NCBI RefSeq assembly: GCF_018448935.1
Contig: NZ_RCWC01000018.1
Span: 33,267-97,266, forward strand
Reading direction: 5' to 3'
DNA: 64,000 nucleotides
Origin: Photorhabdus noenieputensis
GTDB taxonomy: Bacteria; Pseudomonadota; Gammaproteobacteria; Enterobacterales; Enterobacteriaceae
The position numbers and the translations under genes are program-made. Positions 37,547-46,601 of the stretch are shown here, piece after piece. Position 1 is the stretch's first letter; each line of letters opens with the position of its first letter. The notes below the pieces were generated by a model. The model made no database searches. It worked only from the letters and a program-made list of their open reading frames with translations, and was not told the origin of the DNA.

Positions 37547-38452
37547 TTATTTTTCAATGCCAATTAATTTATTAGAATCTACTTTATCAACAATAATACC
37601 TATGCCATTTATCTTAACAACCTCCTTACGACTGTTTAGCCATGCTAAAAGGATCTCCTTTATTTTAGAACAATAGGTTGAAAAAGTAATACCTGAAACC
37701 TCAAGAATAATTTTTTCATTTTCTGGCTGATCATTACTGTCTACAACCGATAAAACTGGTTTAATTGTTAGATTCACTTTAGTCAGCGCAAAACGCACAT
37801 CTTCTGTACCACCTAAATCAATACATAATTCCTCTAACAGAGCTTGGCTTATTTGTGAACTAGTAGGATTCAATTTTTGATTCACAGAATGGGAAACCTC
37901 CATAACTGACTCTATCGTATTTTTAATATCTTGAAGTTCTACCGGTGCGGTAACCGAATATAATAAAGAGAGTCTTGGACGATTACCAAGAGCTTGCCAA
38001 AAATTACCCAAGCTATTTAAATTTTCCTGCGGCGGAATGACTCTGGTGTAGGCACCAGGAATTTTGGGTAATTGACGATGATTAATCAATGCGTTCAAAA
38101 CGGAGGTCATTATTTTTGCCGCCTGATTATCAGGCTGACTATCCGGGCTACTACCATCAACTGAGGGTTTATTCGAATGCCAGTAAGTAATTAAATAATT
38201 ATAATTAATATTGACCCATCCCGGTAACAATAAATTAGTCACAGGGTTATAACGCTTTGGTTCAGCAGAGCGTAATTGCAAATCTTCATGTACATCATAG
38301 AGAAATACACTTATTGTCGGCTTCGATGGAATCGAATTTATTTCTGGCAAATCAAAACGAATATCAATATTATTTAAATATTGAGATAGAATATCTTTTA
38401 GTGCGTTATTAACTTCCACAATTGCATTATTAGGTCCAATAATATCTTTCAT
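37547..38452 (-). CDS. pvc16: PVC tail terminator/cap protein Pvc16
   Basis: This 301-residue protein has the DUF4255 (Pvc16 N-terminal) domain over about 1-190 (PTISVFLYDVHEDLQLRSAEPKRYN and the NYNYLITYW block). By analogy with Afp16 it caps the distal end of tube and sheath and fixes particle length. The C-terminal part is a less conserved beta-rich extension. It follows pvc15 by 20 bases with GGAGT before the ATG. Confidence 0.9.
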   Translation of the reverse strand: MKDIIGPNNAIVEVNNALKDILSQYLNNIDIRFDLPEINSIPSKPTISVFLYDVHEDLQLRSAEPKRYNPVTNLLLPGWVNINYNYLITYWHSNKPSVDGSSPDSQPDNQAAKIMTSVLNALINHRQLPKIPGAYTRVIPPQENLNSLGNFWQALGNRPRLSLLYSVTAPVELQDIKNTIESVMEVSHSVNQKLNPTSSQISQALLEELCIDLGGTEDVRFALTKVNLTIKPVLSVVDSNDQPENEKIILEVSGITFSTYCSKIKEILLAWLNSRKEVVKINGIGIIVDKVDSNKLIGIEK

Positions 38453-38472
38453 ATCGACTCCAAATTTGATAA

Positions 38473-40560
38473 TTATTTAAAAATCAGTCTGCCACTCTTA
38501 TTTAATTCGAGAGTAACTGCCCGCTCTATATGTTGATTATCAATTTTTTTACTATTATTGTCTGCGGCTAATATTGATGCCAATAAGGCAATATTTCTGA
38601 TATTAGCCCCAGTCAAATCAGCTCGTTTAGCCAAATGTGCAAAATCAATTTCATCAGATAATTTCAGTTGTTCAGGCCAAATAGTTTGCCACATTTTTTT
38701 ACGTAATATTTCGTCAGGATAAGTAAAATGGGTAATAAAAGTAAAACGACGATTAAAAGCGCTATCCAGGTGGCTACGATTATTAGTCGCTAAAATCACC
38801 AACCCCGGATAATCCTCCAACCGTTGTAACAGATAAGAAACTTCAATATTGGCATGTCTGTCTTGAGCATTTTTGGTTTCACTACGCTTGCCAAACAGTG
38901 CATCGGCTTCATCAAAAAACAGTACCCCGGAATCCGATTCAGCCAAATCGAAAATGCGGGCGATATTTTTTTCCGTTTCGCCAATATATTTATTTACCAC
39001 GGTAGAAAGATCGACTTTAATCAAATCAACACCAAGATGCCCGGCAATCACTTCTGCGGCCATCGTTTTACCCGTTCCCGATTCACCATGAAACAATGCA
39101 CTAATACCAGTACCATAACCTAATTTTTTCTGAAAGCCAGCACCCAAAATCTGGTCACGGTAATTAATCGTTGCAATAATCTCTTTCAATTGTTGAGCTA
39201 ATTCACCAGAAACCACTAAATCATTAAAATTACGTTTTGGCGTTATTCGTCGAGCCAGTTTACCTAAATTCTGTTGAGCGCGGAAACTTAATGCTTTACG
39301 TAAATCTATCTCTTCTAATTGACCACCCGGTTGTCGTAATATTTGATATTGATAAGCTTCTTTAAGAATTAACGGTAAAGTTTCCGCAGTAAATGAGAAA
39401 CGCTGGCACAATTGAACAATATTAACTCTCTGAGCAGCGTTATCTGGTAAACATTCTTGCAACATAGATTCTTTATCCACCCGCGTAGCTACCGGCATCT
39501 CAATTTGCACCATTGATAAATGTTTAATCCATACTAATGCGTCTCCCGGCTCTACTAAACAAACCACTCGTAATTTTGGTTGATTCAGTAAAACGGATAA
39601 TAGGTTATTCAATGTTTTCTTTTCATCTGTAAGTAAAGAAAAATGACGAATTAATAAACAAGCATTATGTAATCGTGCTTCTCTCACTGCATCCGCCAGC
39701 AAACTAGCTATTACAGTTGAGTTCTCGTCCTCCGGCAATCGAGCTAAATCCAAAATTAGAGTACTGATATTGTGAAACGCCATAATATTGCTGACCGCTA
39801 ATTCTCTGGCACTGCCCTGTTTTCCTCTAAGTCCCACCAGCGGGCGAATTTCATCAGTTTCATTCAATAATATTTTCTCAAGTGAATGATAAAGAGTTGA
39901 TGGATACCAAAGGTTCGAAGTAGGAGAATGCCAATAAGCACAAGTTATTAGAGGCGGCAGAATTGGCTGTTGTCCTGATAAAAAATGCCAGACGGCGCTG
40001 TGGGTTAAAAATTGCGTTTGTAACCAAATAGATTCTTCGTGGTTATTGAGCCGTAAGAGTTGGTTACTAATTAATGGTGCGGATGGTAAAAAGCAGTTTT
40101 GCAATAATTGCCAATCACTGTGGCGTTGACTAAATAATTCAATTGCTAAAGCAAAGCCAGGCCACTGCTTTTTACTATTACCGTGCAGAGCAGCAAATAA
40201 TGCATGATAACGGCTGTCAAAATGCGGCAATAAACCGAGTAATAAGATATCGCGCTCAAATTCTGTGAGTTCAAAACGTTCAACCAATAAAGACAATGCA
40301 TCAGAAGCAAAGTGTTCTTCGGTTTTCGGATGACCAACAATATTACCCTCCTCAAATAGCCAATGAGGAAAGCCCTGCGGCTGTACCAAATATTCCTCTA
40401 CCTTATCCTCAGTAAGTAAAAAACTCTCCGGTAATAAATCGTATTTTTCCCTTTTATGATAATAGTAGCGCTGTAATAGCAGATCGATACGTTCCAAATG
40501 GGGATAAATCCAATGTAATTCAGCCACCGCATAGTGGTTATTTTTAACTAAAGAGTTCAT
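38473..40560 (-). CDS. pvc15: PVC AAA+ ATPase Pvc15
   Basis: This 695-residue ATPase belongs to the conserved set of extracellular contractile injection systems. The C-terminal AAA+ module has Walker A GESGTGKT (about residue 489), Walker B LFFDEADALFG (about 550), the sensor Asn in ILATNNRSHL and the arginine-finger region FNRRFTF. The N-terminal 400 residues contain a degenerate ATPase-like domain. The ATPase is needed for payload loading in studied PVC systems. It may also act in assembly. Confidence 0.93.
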   Translation of the reverse strand: MNSLVKNNHYAVAELHWIYPHLERIDLLLQRYYYHKREKYDLLPESFLLTEDKVEEYLVQPQGFPHWLFEEGNIVGHPKTEEHFASDALSLLVERFELTEFERDILLLGLLPHFDSRYHALFAALHGNSKKQWPGFALAIELFSQRHSDWQLLQNCFLPSAPLISNQLLRLNNHEESIWLQTQFLTHSAVWHFLSGQQPILPPLITCAYWHSPTSNLWYPSTLYHSLEKILLNETDEIRPLVGLRGKQGSARELAVSNIMAFHNISTLILDLARLPEDENSTVIASLLADAVREARLHNACLLIRHFSLLTDEKKTLNNLLSVLLNQPKLRVVCLVEPGDALVWIKHLSMVQIEMPVATRVDKESMLQECLPDNAAQRVNIVQLCQRFSFTAETLPLILKEAYQYQILRQPGGQLEEIDLRKALSFRAQQNLGKLARRITPKRNFNDLVVSGELAQQLKEIIATINYRDQILGAGFQKKLGYGTGISALFHGESGTGKTMAAEVIAGHLGVDLIKVDLSTVVNKYIGETEKNIARIFDLAESDSGVLFFDEADALFGKRSETKNAQDRHANIEVSYLLQRLEDYPGLVILATNNRSHLDSAFNRRFTFITHFTYPDEILRKKMWQTIWPEQLKLSDEIDFAHLAKRADLTGANIRNIALLASILAADNNSKKIDNQHIERAVTLELNKSGRLIFK

Positions 40561-40569
40561 ATAGACCTT

Positions 40570-42477
40570 TTAAATATTTTGCCAGTCAATCTGTAAAGGA
40601 CGATTTAACCAAGGGAGTTTGACGATATTTAACGGCCACGGCCAGTCGGCCAATAACAGATCAAACGGCTGATGTTGTAGCGTAATTTTTATTTCCTGTT
40701 CATCTATCAGTAATTCACCCGGTCGTTGTAAAAACAGTTGGCGAACATCATTACGGCTCAGTTTTTTCCAACCCGGAAGTTGAGCAATAATCGCATCCAA
40801 CCATTGTTCTATTATCAACTGTTTTTCTGGCTCAACAGGGATTGATTGCGTCTCTTCATCAATCATTAACCCACACAAAACTTTATTTAAGATTTTTCTC
40901 TCTATTTGTCTCTCTTCATCTCCCCAAATAAGATAATCCAAGAAATCAACCGCCCTAAATTGAGCTTGATGATGAATAAATTTTTTCTCCTCAAGCAGAG
41001 CTAGTTGATTAAATAAAGCGGGTAACATCGGCCATAGAATTAATATTCCAGCATTACTTACCTTATATGGAGAAACTAAATCTGATTCAGGATATGGCCT
41101 GTTAATATCCCGAAGTTGATTACAATCATTATCTTTAACGTGTAAATTATTTGATATTGATAATATTGTTTGATCTTGAGGAGTTAATGCTTGATTGGCA
41201 TTATTTGACATAAAACGTTGCGACAGTTCGTTATACTCCTCAGCAGAGAGATATTTTTTACACAGTTGTGAAACCAAACCTAATTGCCATAATGGGGCTA
41301 ACCAAGTTGTACCTGTTTGGTTATATAACGCCGGATGTTGCAATAATTGGATGATATTTTTTGTTTTTATTTCTCCTTTTTTAATCGCTGTAGCTATTAA
41401 TGAAAAAATTATTGATGAAAGCTGATACTGACTTAATGGTGGTAAATTTTCCCAATGCTCTGTAGATAACTTCTGTAATAACTCAGTAATCATTGAATTA
41501 ACCGGAGATGTTTGCTGTAAAGATTGTTCTCTCAAAGTCTGAGTTTCACAGCCAAAACGATTTGTTAAATTTTTATATTCCTGAACAGAGAGGTGTTTTT
41601 TACACAGTTTTGGAATCCATTCTATTTGCCAAATTAGCTTCAACCATGCATTTAATAAGGTATTTTCAGCGACTATATTTTGGCGGAATAAAGTAATAAT
41701 AGGCACAATATCAAGCATACTGTTATCAAATTCAGCCATGATATATGATATCACTTTCATATCTGGTTTGGGTATTTCCTGAGTATTATACCGATGGATA
41801 TATCCCAATGCATTCAATACCAATTGCCAAGAGGAAACTACCTTTCCTTGATGCTGAGATCTATCTATATTCTCCGATAATTTGTGATTAATTTCGCTTA
41901 ATAAAGCCGGCTGACTGATAGCTAAAAGCCGTTGTAAACCGTGCTCAGATAAGCAGCTTTTTGCTAATAATAATGCTAAATTTTTCTCTATTTGCATTAA
42001 TTGATCAATTAAAACTTTGGCATTAACATCAATACTCCTATTACTCTCCATTGCCTTTTCATGATTTAATTTAATATCTTTTTGATATAAATACTGGATA
42101 AATTCCTCGATATCAGATAAATAATCACTCTGTAATAAAGAGGATTTACCGATATTTTTAGATATTATTGAATTTTCCGTAATGGTTTCTCCATTATTAT
42201 TTTTTCGATATTGTCCCAATGCTTTATTTAGTTCAGCATTAAACCTAATAGGAAACAGAGAATTAAAATTGTTTAAGTTAATTTCACCAAGATTCAGAGT
42301 TAATTTCTCTACATAAACATCCTGATTAATAACATGCTTATTAAAGTATAAATTAAATAATTTACGTACACCGACTTGATCAAGCAGAGAACTATGTAAT
42401 AATTTTTTAGTTACTTGTTGATTATTAGCTTCAATAGTAATGGTAATCCGGTTGAACAAATTTGGCTCCCAAGGCAT
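40570..42477 (-). CDS. pvc14: PVC tape-measure protein Pvc14
   Basis: This 635-residue protein is the contractile-injection-system tape measure. It has the conserved N-terminal block NRITITIEANNQQVTKKLLHSS, helical repeats with a recurring CKKHLS/CKKYLS-x-x-EY segment (three copies between about 300 and 430), and a C-terminal domain ending PWPLNIVKLPWLNRPLQIDW. Length of this protein should set the particle length. ATG 42477 is preferred for AGAGG upstream; an ATG at 42507 gives ten more residues. Confidence 0.87.
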   Translation of the reverse strand: MPWEPNLFNRITITIEANNQQVTKKLLHSSLLDQVGVRKLFNLYFNKHVINQDVYVEKLTLNLGEINLNNFNSLFPIRFNAELNKALGQYRKNNNGETITENSIISKNIGKSSLLQSDYLSDIEEFIQYLYQKDIKLNHEKAMESNRSIDVNAKVLIDQLMQIEKNLALLLAKSCLSEHGLQRLLAISQPALLSEINHKLSENIDRSQHQGKVVSSWQLVLNALGYIHRYNTQEIPKPDMKVISYIMAEFDNSMLDIVPIITLFRQNIVAENTLLNAWLKLIWQIEWIPKLCKKHLSVQEYKNLTNRFGCETQTLREQSLQQTSPVNSMITELLQKLSTEHWENLPPLSQYQLSSIIFSLIATAIKKGEIKTKNIIQLLQHPALYNQTGTTWLAPLWQLGLVSQLCKKYLSAEEYNELSQRFMSNNANQALTPQDQTILSISNNLHVKDNDCNQLRDINRPYPESDLVSPYKVSNAGILILWPMLPALFNQLALLEEKKFIHHQAQFRAVDFLDYLIWGDEERQIERKILNKVLCGLMIDEETQSIPVEPEKQLIIEQWLDAIIAQLPGWKKLSRNDVRQLFLQRPGELLIDEQEIKITLQHQPFDLLLADWPWPLNIVKLPWLNRPLQIDWQNI

Positions 42478-42558
42478 ATTAATATTTCCTCTGTCATGAA
42501 TTGACATAATAAATGTGAGTTTGGTTTTATATAGGATATATCACTATGATTAATTAAT

Positions 42559-43569
42559 TTATTTTTTCATAATGTATCTCATGTAATATATATTTGTTGC
42601 TACATGTTTCCCATATGCTAACTGCCAATAATTAGTCTCTTTATTTAAATGCCCTGAAATTAAATTAAGAGATGCCTCTGAGTCATGTCCATTTCTATTA
42701 GTATTTAAGTCAGGCGTACCATTATTTCCATCACACCATACCCAGCCCGGAGGAGGGTTATTATAATTATCTCTATAAAATGGCACAATTGTTCCGGGTG
42801 GAATAATTAGGTCTGCGAGTTTTGATGCAATTGCGTTGACATCCACACTAACACCCTTATCATCAACATTAATACCATTACCCTCTTTGACTTTTACACC
42901 ATTTTTACTCAGACTCAAACCACTTACACCACTCCAAGCATTACTTGAATTTCCTCCCTCTAATTTTAAATAAAGACCTGTATTATCAGTTACCACAATC
43001 CCCCCCCCATCCCAACATTTAACAGCTATACCATCTGGCTCAACAGAAATACTGCCATTATTCTTGGCCTGAACTTCTACTCCATTTCCACTAACCGAAA
43101 TACCATTACCCGCTTTAACTGAAACACCACTACTATCAACATTAATACCATTAGCGGCCTTGACAGCGACATTATCTGTATTTACAGCAATACCATTACC
43201 TTTACCAACAGATATTCCATTAGTTTCATTAATAAGACCACTGCCAAGGTCTACAGATAAAATATCATTTTTTAACATTAATGGAGAAAAACCGTTATTA
43301 TCGATATCGGAGATAGTACCTATCTTTAAATTAAGCGTACCATTATCATCCAACTTCAATCCTACTCCTGGTCCATTTTGTTGAGGAGCTTGCCCGGTTG
43401 CTTTGCGGCCAATATCAGCCATATCAATTAAATGTTCATAATCAGTTTGTAATGGAATACTACCAGCCTTAAAACGTTTTTTTAAATCATCCACCGAGGG
43501 AACTTCTGTTTTATTATTGGTATTTTCTGGATTAATCTCTGAATTAGAAAGATTGTTCTTTTTTTCCAT
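42559..43569 (-). CDS. pvc13: PVC tail fibre Pvc13
   Basis: This 336-residue protein is the receptor-binding tail fibre. Residues about 30-75 resemble the baseplate-attachment segment (FKAGSIPLQTDYEHLIDMADIGRKA). A central beta-repeat region follows with at least six units of the type NGI-x-V-(3-5)-GV-x-V. The C-terminus is a tail-collar-like domain (PPGTIVPFYRDNYNNPPPGWVWCDGN...PDLN). A G9 tract on the coding strand (43000-43008) encodes Gly-Gly-Gly within the repeats. The ATG at 43569 has AAGGTGAT upstream; a GTG at 43578 is the alternative. Confidence 0.87.
   Translation of the reverse strand: MEKKNNLSNSEINPENTNNKTEVPSVDDLKKRFKAGSIPLQTDYEHLIDMADIGRKATGQAPQQNGPGVGLKLDDNGTLNLKIGTISDIDNNGFSPLMLKNDILSVDLGSGLINETNGISVGKGNGIAVNTDNVAVKAANGINVDSSGVSVKAGNGISVSGNGVEVQAKNNGSISVEPDGIAVKCWDGGGIVVTDNTGLYLKLEGGNSSNAWSGVSGLSLSKNGVKVKEGNGINVDDKGVSVDVNAIASKLADLIIPPGTIVPFYRDNYNNPPPGWVWCDGNNGTPDLNTNRNGHDSEASLNLISGHLNKETNYWQLAYGKHVATNIYYMRYIMKK
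43000..43008 (-). repeat. G9 homopolymer inside the fibre gene pvc13
   Basis: Nine C on the plus strand are nine G on the coding strand, reading GAT GGG GGG GGG ATT. It is the longest homopolymer G/C run I noticed in the window. A change by one base would truncate the fibre before its collar domain. Confidence 0.9.
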
Positions 43570-43697
43570 TTTTATCACCTTATATATTAGTCTATTCTAT
43601 TGTTAATATCCTAAAATTATGAATATATAATGAAATAGTAATAATTAAAAACCATGAATTTAATAGTGCAATAAATATCTCTTATTGTAATACAATA

Positions 43698-46601
43698 TTA
43701 ATCCCCTTTATTACGATTAATATCCTCCTGAATTTTCGGTACATATAGTAACTGGTTACTCTCAATAAATTCAAAATGCCATTCTGTTTTAGATTCACCA
43801 ATCACCTCAGTTCTCTGCTTTTCAGTGGCAATTCGCATATTCCCGGTCCCCGTTAATGGGGAAGGCAGACGTCCTAAAGTCAACATTTCTAAAATATGGT
43901 ATGCTTCATCCCCTAAAGCAGAACCATTATTTTGCCAACGTTTATAGGTGCTGGCAAAATTCCTGAAATGCTCTAAGGGCAACCAATGGATAATCATGGA
44001 AACATGTGCCGGAAATTCAGCTAAAATCTCAGTTTTTACCCATGATTCCAATTTATGAGGATCAACTTTGCTATTTTCAATTAACTGACGATTAATGACT
44101 ACACTGACGACAAATGAAAAACGATCAGTATGCGCGTATTCTGCACCAGAGAAATACCAGCGATAACGCCATGCATTTTCCTTTTGTGGAAAAGCAGCCT
44201 CATTGTCTTTATCTCGTTTAATTAATATTTTACCCTCAATACGATCGAATTTCTTTACCACAGCTTTAAGCATATAGTCAGATGGAGAATTCACGCTAGC
44301 TACTATTTTTTTGGCTGGTTCATAAGGGGTAATTTTATATTTTAGCGTGATTTCATCACCCTCTTTAATCATGGCTGGAAAATGGCTTTGGGGACTGGAA
44401 GTGATCCAGCGTTCATCTTCGGCATCGATTTGATCTGTCTCATCGGCATAAACCAATTGATAATCCATATCTTCCAACCATACCGGGCTATTTTGCCAGC
44501 ATAGTTTTTTGTCGATAAATGCCTGCTGTACTCTGTCCAAATTGTATTCCAGAGCAACACTGTTACGGGTATCAAGATAAAATGATTTTTCTGTAATCTC
44601 AGTAATCACTTGGCCCCGTAATGTGAATCCGCTCTCACCTTTAATAATTAAATCAATTATCTGACCATGCAATAACTGCCCTGCTACACTTTGCTGAGTA
44701 ATAATTAAGTGATAGCTTCTAGAATCAGGATGATTTTTAATTTCTAAATTATCAAGTGTTTGTTCACTGTTGAATGCCTCATCAGGTTTCACCGGTAACA
44801 GCCGACGATGCTCAATTAAATAGAAAGGCAGATCAGCCAAATCAGGCGGTTCATTAAAACATTTTCTTCCCAAGCCTAACCGGGCGGCAATTCGTTTTTG
44901 CAGCGCCGATACTTTATCAATACGAATATTATTACGATGATAGGCCAGCTCTGGTTGTTGAGCCAAGTAACCGCGCTGAGTGGATAGAAAATCCTGTCGA
45001 TTGAGAATAAGTGGTCTGGCCGCTCGATGAGTACCAAAATAACTCAACAGATATTCAAGGATAGCTAGCTCTTTTGCATAGTTTCGTTCATGGATGCCAT
45101 CATCGTTATCAATTTGCCCATCATCATTCAATTTCTTGATTAAGTCAGGCATTATCGCCTGATGAACGTTCTGACTAACGGAATTAACTTTAAAAGGCCA
45201 TTGTGCACCGTATACCGTGTTTCCCCGTTGTTTAAAGGCCAGTAATTTCGGTAAGAGGGCAAGTTCTGCACAGCCATTAGCTAACAGTTGTTCAAAAGGC
45301 AGCATAAATTGGTGTAACTGTAGTTGTTGTAAGCTATGTTTATTAGTCTGCAATCCATAACAAGCGGGTAATTTATTGCTTGCCGGGTAATAATCCCGCA
45401 CTTTACGATGTTTACCCCAATTCAATAATTCTGGATTTGTATTAATCAACGGTTCTGTGATGAGCTTTTTCTCTATATCTTCGCTAGAAACTGTAACTTT
45501 CACACCACCTTTGGCGATAATAGTCAATGGGCTGTCTAATGAAGTCATCAATGCTAAAGGATCTTCGCCCCATAATCTGGGATAATATCCTTTCGCAATT
45601 TCCCAAGACCAATTATCTTGCGGTAGCAGAGAAATAATTTCCTTATTATCTTTATCTAATTCCAGTCGAGTAATACCTTGAACTCCCTTGATAGACAATA
45701 ATTGGTTAACCAAATGGCTTAAGTTTAATACCATAGTGCCGTTGTAATCTCTGATCAGCGGTAATTTAGGTATCCAACCGTGATGTAAATAAGGTCCATC
45801 AAAAATTTCTTCATTACTGTAACCCATCTCTTTCATTGCTTGGGTGGTATAACGTAGCGGTTTTTCAATTATCGTTTGTTCCGCTGTCATATAAATTTGA
45901 GCAAATACGTCAGCGATATCTTTAACATCATTATCAAGCTGAATATCAATCTTCAATGGCAAATCAACAGGTTTTAACCAGATAACCCGACTCACCCATT
46001 CCCCCAGATTACGGTTATCTTTCAGGAAAGCGTTAAGTTTCTCCTGAGCCAGCTTATTATCGGCCTGAGTTTCCCGACTAGGCAGCAAATAAAGCCAATA
46101 ATTTCCTCTTAATGTTAATTGTTTACTTTCTGAATCAGAGACTTGCATGAAACTGTATTCACGTTTCTTTTTGCTATACCAGTATGTGTAGCGTTGATCT
46201 TTAGGTTCGCATATCAGCCGTGCATCATTAAATAAAAAGTAACCCTCAACCGTATCGCCACTGTGTAAATCCAGCAACGCCCGACGATAATCCGCTGGTG
46301 TAATTGGACCACAGGTCAGCATCTGTTGCGGACCAAACTCCTGCGGGAAAATACCCTCTCCGGTGGTCTGTTCCTCTGGGGTGGGCGTAAGCAGATCTTT
46401 CAGTGGTAATGAGTGACGATAAGCTAAATCAGACGCACTATAACAACAGGCCTCCAATAAGGTGATACCGGGATCATTCTCACTCATATCACTCCAACAT
46501 TGACCAGAATATTGCTCAATCACCGCCTTAGCTTGGGCAAGTAAGGTATCAAAGGCAATATCATCTTTGACGATGGGAAACAGAGCATCCTGATTATTCA
46601 T
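43698..46601 (-). CDS. pvc12: PVC baseplate wedge protein Pvc12
   Basis: This 967-residue protein is the larger of two gp6/J-like baseplate wedge proteins. The N-terminal block GQCWSDMSENDPGITLLEACCYSASDLAYR with LPLKDLLTP and the TPADYRRALLDLHSGDTVEGYFLF region are typical of Pvc12/Afp12. Its start overlaps the pvc11 stop (TAATG) and GGAGT supplies the ribosome site. Confidence 0.92.
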   Translation of the reverse strand: MNNQDALFPIVKDDIAFDTLLAQAKAVIEQYSGQCWSDMSENDPGITLLEACCYSASDLAYRHSLPLKDLLTPTPEEQTTGEGIFPQEFGPQQMLTCGPITPADYRRALLDLHSGDTVEGYFLFNDARLICEPKDQRYTYWYSKKKREYSFMQVSDSESKQLTLRGNYWLYLLPSRETQADNKLAQEKLNAFLKDNRNLGEWVSRVIWLKPVDLPLKIDIQLDNDVKDIADVFAQIYMTAEQTIIEKPLRYTTQAMKEMGYSNEEIFDGPYLHHGWIPKLPLIRDYNGTMVLNLSHLVNQLLSIKGVQGITRLELDKDNKEIISLLPQDNWSWEIAKGYYPRLWGEDPLALMTSLDSPLTIIAKGGVKVTVSSEDIEKKLITEPLINTNPELLNWGKHRKVRDYYPASNKLPACYGLQTNKHSLQQLQLHQFMLPFEQLLANGCAELALLPKLLAFKQRGNTVYGAQWPFKVNSVSQNVHQAIMPDLIKKLNDDGQIDNDDGIHERNYAKELAILEYLLSYFGTHRAARPLILNRQDFLSTQRGYLAQQPELAYHRNNIRIDKVSALQKRIAARLGLGRKCFNEPPDLADLPFYLIEHRRLLPVKPDEAFNSEQTLDNLEIKNHPDSRSYHLIITQQSVAGQLLHGQIIDLIIKGESGFTLRGQVITEITEKSFYLDTRNSVALEYNLDRVQQAFIDKKLCWQNSPVWLEDMDYQLVYADETDQIDAEDERWITSSPQSHFPAMIKEGDEITLKYKITPYEPAKKIVASVNSPSDYMLKAVVKKFDRIEGKILIKRDKDNEAAFPQKENAWRYRWYFSGAEYAHTDRFSFVVSVVINRQLIENSKVDPHKLESWVKTEILAEFPAHVSMIIHWLPLEHFRNFASTYKRWQNNGSALGDEAYHILEMLTLGRLPSPLTGTGNMRIATEKQRTEVIGESKTEWHFEFIESNQLLYVPKIQEDINRNKGD

